From NCBI GenBank assembly GCA_900549915.1, contig URQF01000010.1:1-23775 (forward strand): a stretch of DNA of 23,775 bases, given 5' to 3'. A program made the position numbers and the translations under genes. This DNA is from an uncultured Mollicutes bacterium (GTDB lineage Bacteria > Bacillota_I > Bacilli_A > RFN20 > CAG-288). Positions 15,849-23,775 of this stretch are shown here, piece after piece (positions within the stretch are counted from its first letter, which is position 1; each line of letters starts with the position of its first letter). Under the pieces are notes generated by a model that was not told the DNA's origin, did not search any database, and worked only from the letters and a program-made list of their open reading frames with translations.

Positions 15849-17291
15849 TTATTTAGATGGCCGAGTGCAGACACCGATTTTCTTGATGATTTCCTCTTTT
15901 GCTTTGGCAGGATTGGCTTTGCCGTGGCTAAGCTTCCTGACTTGGCCGACAAGGTAACCTAGGGCATGATCTTTGCCATGCTGGTGGTCATAAACAACCT
16001 GAGGATTCTTTTCAAGAACTTCTTCGACAAGCTTAACGATTTCGTTCTCATCGCTGATCTGAACCCTGTTTTTCTCTTGGATGACATCAAGCGGATTCTT
16101 TCCCTCGTTCAACCTGATTTCCAGAATCTGCTTCGCCTGTTTGGAATTGATCTTGCCATCATTCAAAGTGTTCACTAAACTCACAAGATATTCTTTCGGG
16201 AACTTAACGTCTTTCAAAGTAAGGCTGTTCTTATTAAGATAGCCAAGAATATCGACCCTGAGATAGTTCCAGAGAGTCGAAAGAGACTTCACTCCGAGAG
16301 CAATGCAATCTTCGAAGTAGAGAACGAATTCCTGATTCTTCAATAGCTCTTCGGTTTCATATTCGCCAAGTCCCTTCTCTGCTAACTCGACACGATACTG
16401 GGAAGGAAGCTTGTTCCTTGAATGGATGGCATCATAGATGAATCCCTCATCGAGATCAATCGGGACAATATTCGGTTCACGGAAATACTTATAGTCGACA
16501 GCATTTGTTTTCTTACGCATCAGAACTGTCTTCTTCTGTGCTTCATCGTAACGACGGGTTTCCTGCTCAACCTTTCCGCCATTCTCAAGGATTTCCGTCT
16601 GACGTTTGATTTCATATTCAACGGCAGCTTCAATATTGCTGATCGTGTTAAGGTTCTTGCACTCTGTCTTAGTTCCAAGAACAGAAGAACCCTTCTCACG
16701 GAGAGAAACATTGATATCGCAACGCCTCGATCCGTTTTCCCTCTTACCATCGGAAACACCGAGATAAGTGACGATTTCACGGATGGCTTCCACGTATTTC
16801 CTTGCCTGCTCTCCAGAATGCCTGTCCGGCTCAGAGACGATTTCAATCAACGGAGTTCCGCAACGATTGAAGTTCAATAAGGAAATATCAGAAAGATGGA
16901 CCTGCTTTGCCGTATCTTCCTCGAGATGGGCGTTATTGACGCCAACCTTGATATCCTTTCCATCGGCATGGATTTCCACATAGCCGTTGGTTCCAATCGG
17001 ATGGAACTGCTGCGTAATCTGGAATCCTTTGGGAAGGTCAGGATAGAAATAGTTCTTACGGTCAAAATACAGGGTGCGGGCAATATTCCTATTTAAAGCC
17101 TGGCAGACCTTGATACCAAAGCAGACAGCTTCTTTGTTGACAACCGGCCTAGTTCCCGGAAATGCCAAATCAAAAGGAATGGTCTGGGTATTCGGTGCTT
17201 CTCCGAAATTACAAGGAGCAGAAGAGAACCTCTTGGATTTTGTCTTCAGCTCAACATGGATCTCAATACCGATAACTGGCTCGTATTCCAT
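15849..17291 (-). CDS. gatB: Aspartyl/glutamyl-tRNA amidotransferase subunit B
   Basis: GatB is the tRNA-binding kinase subunit of GatCAB. It activates the side chain of Glu-tRNA(Gln) or Asp-tRNA(Asn), and ammonia from GatA completes the amidation. The 480-residue product has the signature FDRKNYFYPDLPKGFQITQ near residue 77, GIEIHVELKT at the N-terminus, EDTAKQVH, GTPLIEIVSEPD, and the C-terminal YqeY-like domain ending in LSHGKANPAKAKEEI. A strong AAGGAGG lies just before the ATG, and only one base separates it from the gatA stop. AGG codons in SK-x-FSS, PGT-x-PVVNK, ALN-x-NIA and QV-x-KLSHGKANP match family Met or Leu. Confidence 0.97.
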   Translation of the reverse strand: MEYEPVIGIEIHVELKTKSKRFSSAPCNFGEAPNTQTIPFDLAFPGTRPVVNKEAVCFGIKVCQALNRNIARTLYFDRKNYFYPDLPKGFQITQQFHPIGTNGYVEIHADGKDIKVGVNNAHLEEDTAKQVHLSDISLLNFNRCGTPLIEIVSEPDRHSGEQARKYVEAIREIVTYLGVSDGKRENGSRRCDINVSLREKGSSVLGTKTECKNLNTISNIEAAVEYEIKRQTEILENGGKVEQETRRYDEAQKKTVLMRKKTNAVDYKYFREPNIVPIDLDEGFIYDAIHSRNKLPSQYRVELAEKGLGEYETEELLKNQEFVLYFEDCIALGVKSLSTLWNYLRVDILGYLNKNSLTLKDVKFPKEYLVSLVNTLNDGKINSKQAKQILEIRLNEGKNPLDVIQEKNRVQISDENEIVKLVEEVLEKNPQVVYDHQHGKDHALGYLVGQVRKLSHGKANPAKAKEEIIKKIGVCTRPSK

Positions 17292-17292
17292 T

Positions 17293-18753
17293 TTACTTTA
17301 CCTCCTTGACGACAAGGTCTTTCCTGCCAGTCAGTTTCTCCCTATCACTTGCCAAAGCAAGGACTTCTCCGTCTTCGAAAATACGACCGGTAATATTCCT
17401 TCCAATCGGCCTTCCTTCTTCTTTCCTGAACGGAAGAGTAAGAGACGGATATCCGCCGAAGTTACCGATAGTCAGAATATTATCAAGGAAGTCCGGATGG
17501 GTAGACCAAGCGGTGGAAAGCTCACGGATATGCTTAGGAATCGAATAGGCGGCAGGAGTAACAAAATAATCGAAGGAATCAAAGAAACGATTCCTTTCAT
17601 TGACAATCAGACGACGGGCCTTTTGTGCACGGGCAAACCTTTCATCCTGGTTTGCACTAAGTAACGAGAAGGAGCCAATAACGAAACGGCGCTTAATCAA
17701 ATCAGAAAAGCCTTTGGTTCGTGCTTTTGTCCTATACTCTTCCCAAGTCTTAGGATCTCCATCGGCTTTCGGTCCGAAGCGGATGCCATCAAGGTTTGCA
17801 TTGTTCGAACCAGCTTCAGCACAGGAAATAATCCTATAAGTCGGATAAAGAGCATCGAGAAGGTCAAGAGGATAATCATATCCTTCGACTTCGTATCCCT
17901 CTTTTTTCCTCTTTTCCAGTAAATCGAGATAGTTCTTCTTAATCAAAGGATCGCTGATGCTATCCCTGACGCCCTTGAAGTATCCGATTCTCTTAAGAGA
18001 TTTATGCTCTTTGACATAAAGCGGATAATTTTCTTTCTTCCGATAAGAAGAAGACCTATCTTTGCTATCATGACCGGCAAGAGCAGAAAGAATGTAGGAA
18101 GAATCTAAGACATTACGAGTGAAGAAGCCCACGGTATCCAGAGATGGTGCAAACGGGAAGAGTCCGTAACGGGAAATCCGTCCCCAAGTCGGCTTGAAGC
18201 CAACAAGACCAGCGTGGCTGGCCGGTTTACGAACAGAATCACCGGTATCCGAGCCAAGTGCCCTTGGTGCAATGCCCTCTGCTAAGGCAGCAGCCGAACC
18301 GCAGGAAGAACCGCCGACGATACGAGTCGTATCATAAGGATTCAAAGTGTTTCCTTTTCGTCCCGTTGTTCCAGTGCCGCCCATGGCAAGTTCATCCCTT
18401 GTTGCATGAGCAACCTGGATCCTTCCTTTGTTATGAAGCTTTGAAACAACAGTTGCATCATAAAGAGGAACATATCCATCCAGGATATGACTGGAAGCGG
18501 AAGTCTCAACTCCTTTTGTGGAATAGTTGTCCTTGGCAAGATAAGGAATACCCTTGAGGATTTCGTCCTCACCGATATCGGTTATTTTCTTTGCTTCTTC
18601 TCTTGCTTTATCGAAATTCGTTGCCTCAAAAGCATTGCATTTATCCTCTTGAATGCCTTGGATACAATCCTCAACAAGTTCAAGCGGTGTCACTTTCTTC
18701 TCGACTAAAAGCTCATGGAGCTCGCTGATGCTCTTATTCCTCAACTTTGTCAT
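17293..18753 (-). CDS. gatA: Aspartyl/glutamyl-tRNA amidotransferase subunit A, with altered active-site glycines
   Basis: GatA is the amidase-signature subunit that hydrolyses glutamine (or asparagine) and supplies ammonia to GatB. The 486-residue product has the triad Lys in YLAKDNYSTKG and the two Ser segments. The segments differ from the usual form: GGSSGGSAAA reads GGSSCGSAAA, and GSDTGGSIR, which holds the nucleophile Ser, reads GSDTGDSVR. Each change is one base from the common codon. All other blocks (DATVV, DELAMGGTG, KPTWGRISRYG, SLDTVGFFTR) are intact. AGG in HAT-x-DELAMG is the family Met. It overlaps gatC by 20 bases and directly precedes gatB. The enzyme is probably active, but the Gly-to-Asp change beside the Ser is worth testing. 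Confidence 0.95.
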   Translation of the reverse strand: MTKLRNKSISELHELLVEKKVTPLELVEDCIQGIQEDKCNAFEATNFDKAREEAKKITDIGEDEILKGIPYLAKDNYSTKGVETSASSHILDGYVPLYDATVVSKLHNKGRIQVAHATRDELAMGGTGTTGRKGNTLNPYDTTRIVGGSSCGSAAALAEGIAPRALGSDTGDSVRKPASHAGLVGFKPTWGRISRYGLFPFAPSLDTVGFFTRNVLDSSYILSALAGHDSKDRSSSYRKKENYPLYVKEHKSLKRIGYFKGVRDSISDPLIKKNYLDLLEKRKKEGYEVEGYDYPLDLLDALYPTYRIISCAEAGSNNANLDGIRFGPKADGDPKTWEEYRTKARTKGFSDLIKRRFVIGSFSLLSANQDERFARAQKARRLIVNERNRFFDSFDYFVTPAAYSIPKHIRELSTAWSTHPDFLDNILTIGNFGGYPSLTLPFRKEEGRPIGRNITGRIFEDGEVLALASDREKLTGRKDLVVKEVK

Positions 18754-19054
18754 TGCTATTACCTACGACTTTCGGAAGCTTAATCTGTGTACCAAGCTTC
18801 GTATTGCTGTTTTTTAATTCGACTTCTGCCTTAATCGGCTTAGAAGGCTTATCTTCCCGCCTGATTTTCTGATGTTCCGAATAGGGGAAGGTCCTAGGTT
18901 CGGCATCATCGACTCCCTGGATTCCCTTTAAGAAATCAATCTGGGCAAGAATCGTGTCGAATTCGGAATAGATCACATCGTCCTGGCCCTTAGAGAGCTC
19001 GAACATAAGGTTCTTTGCGCATTCGTTGATTACGTCTTTTGTAACTTTGATCAT
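18734..19054 (-). CDS. gatC: Aspartyl/glutamyl-tRNA amidotransferase subunit C
   Basis: This small 106-residue subunit wraps around GatA and links it to GatB. The N-terminal helices (CAKNLMFELSKG, EFDTILAQIDFLKGIQGVDD) and the short EP-x-TFPY motif are those of GatC; x is AGG, where the family usually has Met. The C-terminal 35 residues, rich in Lys, are longer than in most relatives. GAGGAG (19062-19067) precedes the ATG. It is the first gene of the gatC-gatA-gatB-tetR-tgt-queA-queH run. Confidence 0.92.
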   Translation of the reverse strand: MIKVTKDVINECAKNLMFELSKGQDDVIYSEFDTILAQIDFLKGIQGVDDAEPRTFPYSEHQKIRREDKPSKPIKAEVELKNSNTKLGTQIKLPKVVGNSNDKVEE

Positions 19055-19096
19055 CTGTCCGCTCCTCTTATTTATATAGAAATTCTACAGCTAGTA

Positions 19097-19102
19097 ATTA
19101 TA
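19097..19102 (-). promoter_or_regulatory. Candidate -10 box for the gatC operon
   Basis: TATAAT on the minus strand lies about 43 bases before the gatC ATG in the 80-base gap after ligA. The -35 region is poor (CTGTTT-like at 17 bases). No terminator separates ligA from gatC, so readthrough from pcrA-ligA is also likely. Confidence 0.5.
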
Positions 19103-19134
19103 CTCTAGTCTAATAGAAAAAACAGAACAAACTT

Positions 19135-21153
19135 CTACTGCTGCTCTTTTTCAGCTTCTTCCAGCAAAGGAAGGATTTCCTCTTCGGTATAAATCTGAAT
19201 ACCAAGAGATTTGGCTTTTTCGTATTTGGAACCAGGGTCTTCGCCAACAAGAACAAAATCAGTTGCCTTCGATACAGAGCCAGAGCTCTTACCACCGAGG
19301 GCTTCAATCCGTTTCGTCCTTTCATTCCGGCTAACAGAAAGAGCGCCGGTTAAGACAAACTTCTTGCCTTTGAAATAATTATCCTTTGCTTCGACAATCG
19401 GATGAAGAATCGAGAAATTAACCCCAAAGCCACGAAGCTCTTCGACAATTTTCCGATTTTCTTCGTTTGCAAAGTATCCAAGAATCTTATCAGCAGTAAT
19501 TTCACCGACATCCCTTAGTGCAGAAAGTTCTTCCTTCTTTGCCTTCCTAAGGTTATCTAAGCTTCCAAAATGATTGGCAAGAACAATGGCAGTCTTCTTT
19601 CCGACAAGAGGAATTGCAAGGCCACATAAGAGCCTATAAAGATCGTTTTTCTTTGACTTTTCAATGTTATCGAAAAGACTCTTGCAAGTCTTCTCTCCAA
19701 TGCCGTCCCTCCTCCTTAAGTCTTCCTTATGGTCTTTGAGGCGATAGAAATCCGGGATTTCACGGACAAGTCCTTCATTAAACAAAGACTCGACAAGCTT
19801 CTCACCGATTCCATCAATGTCCCTTCCCCTATCCGAAACAAAGAAAATAAGATTATTAATCTTACGAGAAGGACAATGATCATTAACGCAATAGGTCTGA
19901 CCCTGGATACGTTCCAGTTTTTCATGACAATACGGGCATTCATCCGGGAAAGAGTAGGGTGAAACATCCTTTCCTCTGCGAGAGAGAATGACTTTCTCGA
20001 CTTCCGGTATTACATCCCCAGCCTTATGAAGGGAGACGTAATCTCCAATCCGGATATCCTTGTTTTTGATGTAGTCTTCGTTATTTAAAGTGGCACGGCT
20101 GATCAAAGAACCAGCGACACGGACAGGTTCCAAAACAGCAGTCGGTGCAACACGGCCCGTTCTTCCTACCGAGATTTCAATATCCATGACTTTTGTAATC
20201 TGTTCTTCTGGCGGGAATTTATAGGCGATTTCCCACTTTGGAGTCTTCCTTGTGTAGCCAATCGTGTCATACAAAGTCCTGTCGTTTACTTTGATAACAA
20301 GTCCATCGATATCATAATCTAGGGTAGGACGTTTCTCATGATATTCATGAACGTACTTCCTGACTTCCTCAATCCCATGGACAAGCCGTCTTTCCGGATT
20401 GGTACGGAAGCCAAGAGATTGAATGTAGTCAAGTGCATCCGAGTGTTTCTTAAATCCAAGGGACTGGGCATCTGGAACATAGTACCAAAACGCATTCAGT
20501 TTTCTCTTCGCCGTAACTCTTGAGTCCAGGTTTCTTAGAGAACCTGCAGCTGCATTCCGGCAGTTTGCAAATAAAGGAAGGCCTTGAGCAGCCCGTTCTT
20601 TATTGCAGCTATCCAGAGAAGCTTTCGGCCTGTAGATTTCACCACGTACTTCCAGTTCACGTTCTTCTTTGATATGGGTAGGAATCGTTGGAATCGTCAA
20701 CGCATTCTGAGTGACATCCTCGCCGACACTTCCATCTCCTCGAGTAGAAGCAATCTCAAGATTGCCGTTTTCATACCTTAAGGAGCATGCAAGGCCATCA
20801 ATCTTAACTTCACACCTATACTCAATGGTTTTCAATCCGGTCGCTTTGCGAATAGAGGCATCGAAATCATAGAGTTCATCCTCATTGAAAACATCGGAAA
20901 TAGAAAGCCTGTATTTCTTATGCGTCACCTTCTTGAATCCGGTCAGCCTGCCTCCTCCCACTCGGCTTGTCGGAGAGAGCTTGTCTTTCAGATCAGGACG
21001 CTTTCGTTCCAACCGTTGGAGTTCTTCCCTCAACTGATCGAATTCAGCATCGGAAACAGAAGACTGGTTAAGTACATAATATTCGTAAGTATACCGGTTC
21101 AATAGCTCCGTCAGTTCCTTGACCCGTTCCTTATCCTTATCAATCGGTTCCAT
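19135..21153 (-). CDS. ligA: NAD-dependent DNA ligase LigA
   Basis: LigA seals nicks in replication and repair using NAD+. I take ATG 21153, with AAGGAAGGAGAA before it, giving 672 residues, the family length; an in-frame ATG at 21195 adds 14 residues inside pcrA. Domains in order: the Ia NAD-binding helices, the adenylation domain with catalytic Lys117 in EVKIDGLACSLRYENG, TRGDG, an OB-fold, a four-Cys zinc finger (CPYCHEK to CVNDHCPS), helix-hairpin-helix repeats, and a C-terminal BRCT domain (GKKFVLTG to GEDPGSKYEKA). Arg in NCRNAAAGSLRNLD is coded by CGG and AGA and stays Arg, while AGG in KKY-x-LSISD matches family Met. It follows pcrA by one base, as in Bacillus. Confidence 0.97.
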   Translation of the reverse strand: MEPIDKDKERVKELTELLNRYTYEYYVLNQSSVSDAEFDQLREELQRLERKRPDLKDKLSPTSRVGGGRLTGFKKVTHKKYRLSISDVFNEDELYDFDASIRKATGLKTIEYRCEVKIDGLACSLRYENGNLEIASTRGDGSVGEDVTQNALTIPTIPTHIKEERELEVRGEIYRPKASLDSCNKERAAQGLPLFANCRNAAAGSLRNLDSRVTAKRKLNAFWYYVPDAQSLGFKKHSDALDYIQSLGFRTNPERRLVHGIEEVRKYVHEYHEKRPTLDYDIDGLVIKVNDRTLYDTIGYTRKTPKWEIAYKFPPEEQITKVMDIEISVGRTGRVAPTAVLEPVRVAGSLISRATLNNEDYIKNKDIRIGDYVSLHKAGDVIPEVEKVILSRRGKDVSPYSFPDECPYCHEKLERIQGQTYCVNDHCPSRKINNLIFFVSDRGRDIDGIGEKLVESLFNEGLVREIPDFYRLKDHKEDLRRRDGIGEKTCKSLFDNIEKSKKNDLYRLLCGLAIPLVGKKTAIVLANHFGSLDNLRKAKKEELSALRDVGEITADKILGYFANEENRKIVEELRGFGVNFSILHPIVEAKDNYFKGKKFVLTGALSVSRNERTKRIEALGGKSSGSVSKATDFVLVGEDPGSKYEKAKSLGIQIYTEEEILPLLEEAEKEQQ

Positions 21154-21154
21154 A

Positions 21155-23464
21155 TTATTCTCCTTCCTTCCTCTTACGGAATGCTTTGAATCCAATCCTC
21201 AGCTTCTTGATTCCATAAGGGTCTTTGAACTGGACCTTAATGGATTTGCCTTCCACTTCAACAACCTTACCAACACCGAAGCTCGTATGAACAACTCTAT
21301 CTCCAATGGAATAGTTATTGTCGGCAGAAGAACTAGATTGGGCAGTAGATTGCATCTTTTGTTTCAGCCTCTCCTGAATCTGCTTTGTTTCATCAAAACG
21401 AGGACGATTTGCGCCGATGTATGCGGAATAATTGATTTTTTCCGTTTGCTTGTTGCCCTTGATAGCCGGAATATCGATTTCTTTCAAGAACCTGGAAAGA
21501 CGATTGTTCTGTTGGGTAATCCTATTCCTTCCCGTATTACAGGAAAGATAAAGTCTCTTTTGTGCACGGGTCCTGCAGACATAGAGAAGGCGACGTTCTT
21601 CTTCTATCGAAGAACGGAGTCCTGCTTTCCTGGCATGGCTTGTCGGGAACACGCCGTCTTCCAGGCCAAGAATGAAAACATAAGGGAACTCAAGTCCTTT
21701 GGAAACATGTCCGGTCCTGAGCCTGGCTTTATCATTATCTTCATTCCTAGTGTCCTGATCCGACTGGAGAGCGACATCCCTTAAATAATCAATCAAGGTC
21801 GGAGAAACCGGCTTTCCCTCATCATCCAGTAATTCACTGTCGAAATAATTGCTGATGGCACGGAAGAATTCGTTGACGTTATCCCTCTTCCTAGAAGAAG
21901 TCTGAGCAGTCCTGCTCTTTTTCTCAGCATCTAAAACATCCTGATTATGGACATAATCAAGGAAGCCTGTATGTTCAAAATAGATGTGGATAGCATTGAG
22001 CAAATTATTCGGCTCTGGTTCTGAAAGATAAACTTGATTGAATTCGTTGAAGGCATCGTAGAATTTCTTTAAAGCAACCTTTGTATTCGCGCGAAGTTTT
22101 AGTTCTTCTTGATGATCTTTGAAAATATCAAATAAAGAATCTCCCGTTTCTTTCTGAAGCTGATGAGCCATCGTCCTTGTCACATCTCCGATGCCTTTTG
22201 TCGGAGCCTTCCTAACACGTTCGAAGGAAATATCATCGGGATTCACGGCAAGACGGAGATAAGAAAGAGCGTCTTTGATTTCGGCGCGTTCGTAGAACTT
22301 CCTTCCACCATAGATGACATAGGGAATCTTATACCTGGTCAACTGTTTTTCAATCGAACGGGAAAGATAGTTGGAACGATAAAGAACAGCCCTATCCTTA
22401 AAAGGAACGTTTTCTTTCCGATGCAAACGGATCCTCTCCTGACAGATGGCATCGGATTCCTGGATATCATTGGCGTAGCAATGATAAGAGACTTCATTGC
22501 CTTTCTGCTTGCTAGCTGCAACAAGGTCTTTCTTCCTTCGGTCACTGTTATGATTAATGAGTGAATTTGCAGCATCCAGAATATTTTGAGTCGAACGATA
22601 GTTCTGGTCGAGAACAACAGTCTCTAGGCTTGGGAAATCCTTCTGAAGGGAAGAGCGGATAATGGCATTCTTGGCGCCGCGCCAAGTATAAATTGTCTGG
22701 TCGGGATCACCGACGACTGTCAAAGACGTTGTGGGAGAAAGGAAAGCTTTGACGATATCATACTGAAGAGTATTGGTATCCTGGAACTCATCCACGAGGA
22801 ACCTATCGAACTTGCGTTGCCAATTCAGGCGGACGGCTTCTTTGTTCTTCCTGATTTGATAGGTGAACCTCAGAATATCATTGAAGTCCCTTAAATTCTG
22901 TCTTCTCTTTGCTTCCTGATAAAAATAGTAGACTTCCCGTAATTCGTTGATTGTATAAATTGCATCTTCTGGAATATCGCTCGGTGTAATTTCATCCGGA
23001 AGAATATTATCGGTCTGAAGGGATCCGATTTTATTCGTGATTGCTTTTGTGAAATCCTTGGACTTTCCCTTATACCTAGTAGAAAACTTCTGCTTAAGAA
23101 TACTGGCCTGATCATTATCATCTGCTATCTGGAAGCTTTCCGTAAAGCCATTTAAGCAAGTGACTTCCTTTCTCAGAAAACGGATAAAGAAGGAGTGGAA
23201 AGTCGAGATACGAGGTGCACGGCTGAACAATCCTTCCTTTTGCAAAAGGGCATTGGCACGGTTTTCCATCTCTTTTGCGGCCTTGTTCGTGAAAGTCCTG
23301 GCAACCCTTCGTTCTGGTTTCCTGCCTTGCGAAATAAGATAAGCGATACGGCAGGTCAAGGTCTTTGTCTTGCCTGTTCCAGCTCCTGCAACAATACGAA
23401 GATACTGGCTTTGGCTTGTTGCGGCCTTGTATTGATTCTGATTTAAAGTGTCTAGGAAGTTCAT
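21155..23464 (-). CDS. pcrA: UvrD/PcrA-type superfamily 1 DNA helicase
   Basis: PcrA is a 3'-5' helicase for repair, replication restart and plasmid replication. The 769-residue product carries Walker A AGAGTGKT (26-33), TFTNKAA (57-63), DEFQDT (225-230), GDPDQTIYTWRGA (252-264), QNYRSTQNI, VSKGLEFP and a C-terminal tail with a Tudor-like SIGDRVVHTSFGVGKVVEVEGKSIKVQF. The tail is typical of PcrA and fits RNA polymerase binding. AAGGAGA precedes the ATG. AGG codons give VAMTFTNKAA, LMTGHVSKGLEF and YVCMTRAQKRL, all usual for the family. It opens the run that continues into ligA and gat. Confidence 0.97.
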   Translation of the reverse strand: MNFLDTLNQNQYKAATSQSQYLRIVAGAGTGKTKTLTCRIAYLISQGRKPERRVARTFTNKAAKEMENRANALLQKEGLFSRAPRISTFHSFFIRFLRKEVTCLNGFTESFQIADDNDQASILKQKFSTRYKGKSKDFTKAITNKIGSLQTDNILPDEITPSDIPEDAIYTINELREVYYFYQEAKRRQNLRDFNDILRFTYQIRKNKEAVRLNWQRKFDRFLVDEFQDTNTLQYDIVKAFLSPTTSLTVVGDPDQTIYTWRGAKNAIIRSSLQKDFPSLETVVLDQNYRSTQNILDAANSLINHNSDRRKKDLVAASKQKGNEVSYHCYANDIQESDAICQERIRLHRKENVPFKDRAVLYRSNYLSRSIEKQLTRYKIPYVIYGGRKFYERAEIKDALSYLRLAVNPDDISFERVRKAPTKGIGDVTRTMAHQLQKETGDSLFDIFKDHQEELKLRANTKVALKKFYDAFNEFNQVYLSEPEPNNLLNAIHIYFEHTGFLDYVHNQDVLDAEKKSRTAQTSSRKRDNVNEFFRAISNYFDSELLDDEGKPVSPTLIDYLRDVALQSDQDTRNEDNDKARLRTGHVSKGLEFPYVFILGLEDGVFPTSHARKAGLRSSIEEERRLLYVCRTRAQKRLYLSCNTGRNRITQQNNRLSRFLKEIDIPAIKGNKQTEKINYSAYIGANRPRFDETKQIQERLKQKMQSTAQSSSSADNNYSIGDRVVHTSFGVGKVVEVEGKSIKVQFKDPYGIKKLRIGFKAFRKRKEGE

Positions 23465-23493
23465 TGATGTTCTCCTTCGTCCAATCTATAAAA

Positions 23494-23499
23494 TTATAC
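23494..23499 (-). promoter_or_regulatory. Extended -10 promoter of pcrA-ligA
   Basis: TGGTATAAT on the minus strand gives a perfect -10 box with the extended TG motif, about 30 bases before the pcrA ATG. The -35 region is weak, as expected for an extended -10 promoter. Confidence 0.6.
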
Positions 23500-23617
23500 C
23501 AAAAACTACCCCTTCTAACCGGGAAAGTAAGAAACTTCCATCCTCCTATAAGGTTGCTTGTCCCAAAGTATAAAAAAGATAGGAAATGTCTTAGCAGATA
23601 GGTGAAAAAACAAAGAG

Positions 23618-23643
23618 AAAAAAAGTCCGCTTTTTCAGCGGAC
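23618..23643 (-). terminator. Rho-independent terminator at the right edge
   Basis: On the minus strand GTCCGC and GCGGAC pair around TGAAAAA and are followed by seven T. It lies eight bases after a TGA (23652-23654) and 12 bases after the CCA of the tRNA-like sequence, so it ends whatever transcript enters from the right. Confidence 0.9.
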
Positions 23644-23651
23644 CGTAAGTT

Positions 23652-23774
23652 TCAATGGCTGGGATACTTGGATTCGAACCAAGGCATCACGGTTTCAGAG
23701 TCGGCTCTGCCACACCACTCGTCAAGCAACCCAGGGTCGGTGTCAAGATCATATTCCATAACCTCGTCGACCGT
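23652..23774 (-). CDS. Possible 3' end of an unidentified gene entering from the right
   Basis: One minus-strand frame is open from the right edge to TGA at 23652-23654, with 40 codons ending MPWFESKYPSH, and the terminator follows at once. The stretch is more GC-rich than the spacers nearby, including the 42 bases beyond the tRNA-like part. I do not recognise the product, it has no AGG codons, and it uses GTG and GGG more than the neighbours do. It competes with the tRNA-like reading of the same bases. Confidence 0.3.
   Translation of the reverse strand, partial: TVDEVMEYDLDTDPGLLDEWCGRADSETVMPWFESKYPSH
23656..23733 (-). pseudogene. Degenerate tRNA-Gln-like sequence (candidate anticodon CTG)
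   Basis: The minus strand ends with a perfect T-arm, CTTGGTTCGAATCCAAG, then TATCCCA, discriminator G and CCA. TGGG at 23730-23733 pairs with CCCA at the right distance (75 bases before CCA), and a U-A first pair with G73 is typical of tRNA-Gln. The loop CTCTGAA would carry anticodon CTG. However, the anticodon stem has two mismatches, the D stem one, the acceptor one, and the usual T8, A14 and A21 are absent. The same bases also fold as CAGAG-CCGA-CTCTG. So it may be a decayed tRNA, a tRNA-like end of another RNA, or coincidence over a coding frame. Confidence 0.45.
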
Positions 23775-23775
23775 C

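Noticed and set aside
17074..17664. Plus-strand open frame of 196 codons
   Set aside because: It crosses the gatB-gatA junction on the opposite strand and both of those genes are certain.
19055..19134. Terminator between ligA and gatC
   Set aside because: There is a T run but only a four-base stem before it.
19055..19134. T-box or preQ1 riboswitch before the gat-que operon
   Set aside because: The leader is too short and has no conserved T-box, and no preQ1 aptamer features are seen.

Overview
The window comes from a low-GC Gram-positive bacterium of the class Bacilli. Its gene content and order are typical of that group: sufCDSUB, hit next to PrsA-like lipoproteins, pcrA-ligA-gatCAB, and soj/spo0J-type parA-parB. 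The most important property is the genetic code. AGG is almost certainly read as methionine, not arginine. In nearly every conserved protein here, AGG falls where the family has Met (or Ile/Leu), while family-invariant arginines use CGN or AGA. AGG-to-Met is the known code of the uncultivated gut lineage Candidatus Enterosoma (NCBI translation table 34; described by Shulgina and Eddy in 2021), so the window probably belongs to that clade or a near relative. Standard-code translations of these genes carry false arginines; all AGG codons discussed below should be read as Met.

Layout, left half (minus strand). From about 10.57 kb down to 1 there are two tandem PrsA-like lipoproteins with an operator-like palindrome in their promoter, a strong terminator, a HIT-family hydrolase, the Fe-S assembly operon sufC-sufD-sufS-sufU-sufB behind its own good promoter, and mnmG (tRNA wobble-uridine modification), which runs off the left edge. 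The suf genes overlap or nearly touch, so they are probably cotranscribed and translationally coupled. SufD is about half the usual length.

Layout, middle (plus strand). From 10.80 to 12.36 kb lies the chromosome-partition pair parA-parB, divergent from the lipoproteins. parA has no visible Shine-Dalgarno and ParB is divergent. parB meets queH tail to tail, and the probable terminator of the opposing operon lies inside the parB coding sequence.

Layout, right half (minus strand). From 23.46 down to 12.33 kb the order is pcrA-ligA (DNA repair and replication), gatC-gatA-gatB (tRNA-dependent amidation to Gln-tRNA or Asn-tRNA), a TetR-type regulator, then tgt-queA-queH (queuosine insertion and maturation in tRNA). 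Much of the window therefore concerns tRNA: sulfur supply, wobble modification by MnmG, queuosine, and amidation. The far right edge (23.61-23.775 kb) has a terminator preceded by a GC-rich stretch that looks like a degenerate tRNA-Gln but is also an open reading frame to the edge.

There is no gene-free stretch over 300 bases, and I see no CRISPR array, insertion sequence or rRNA. The tRNA that would decode AGG as Met is not in the window.
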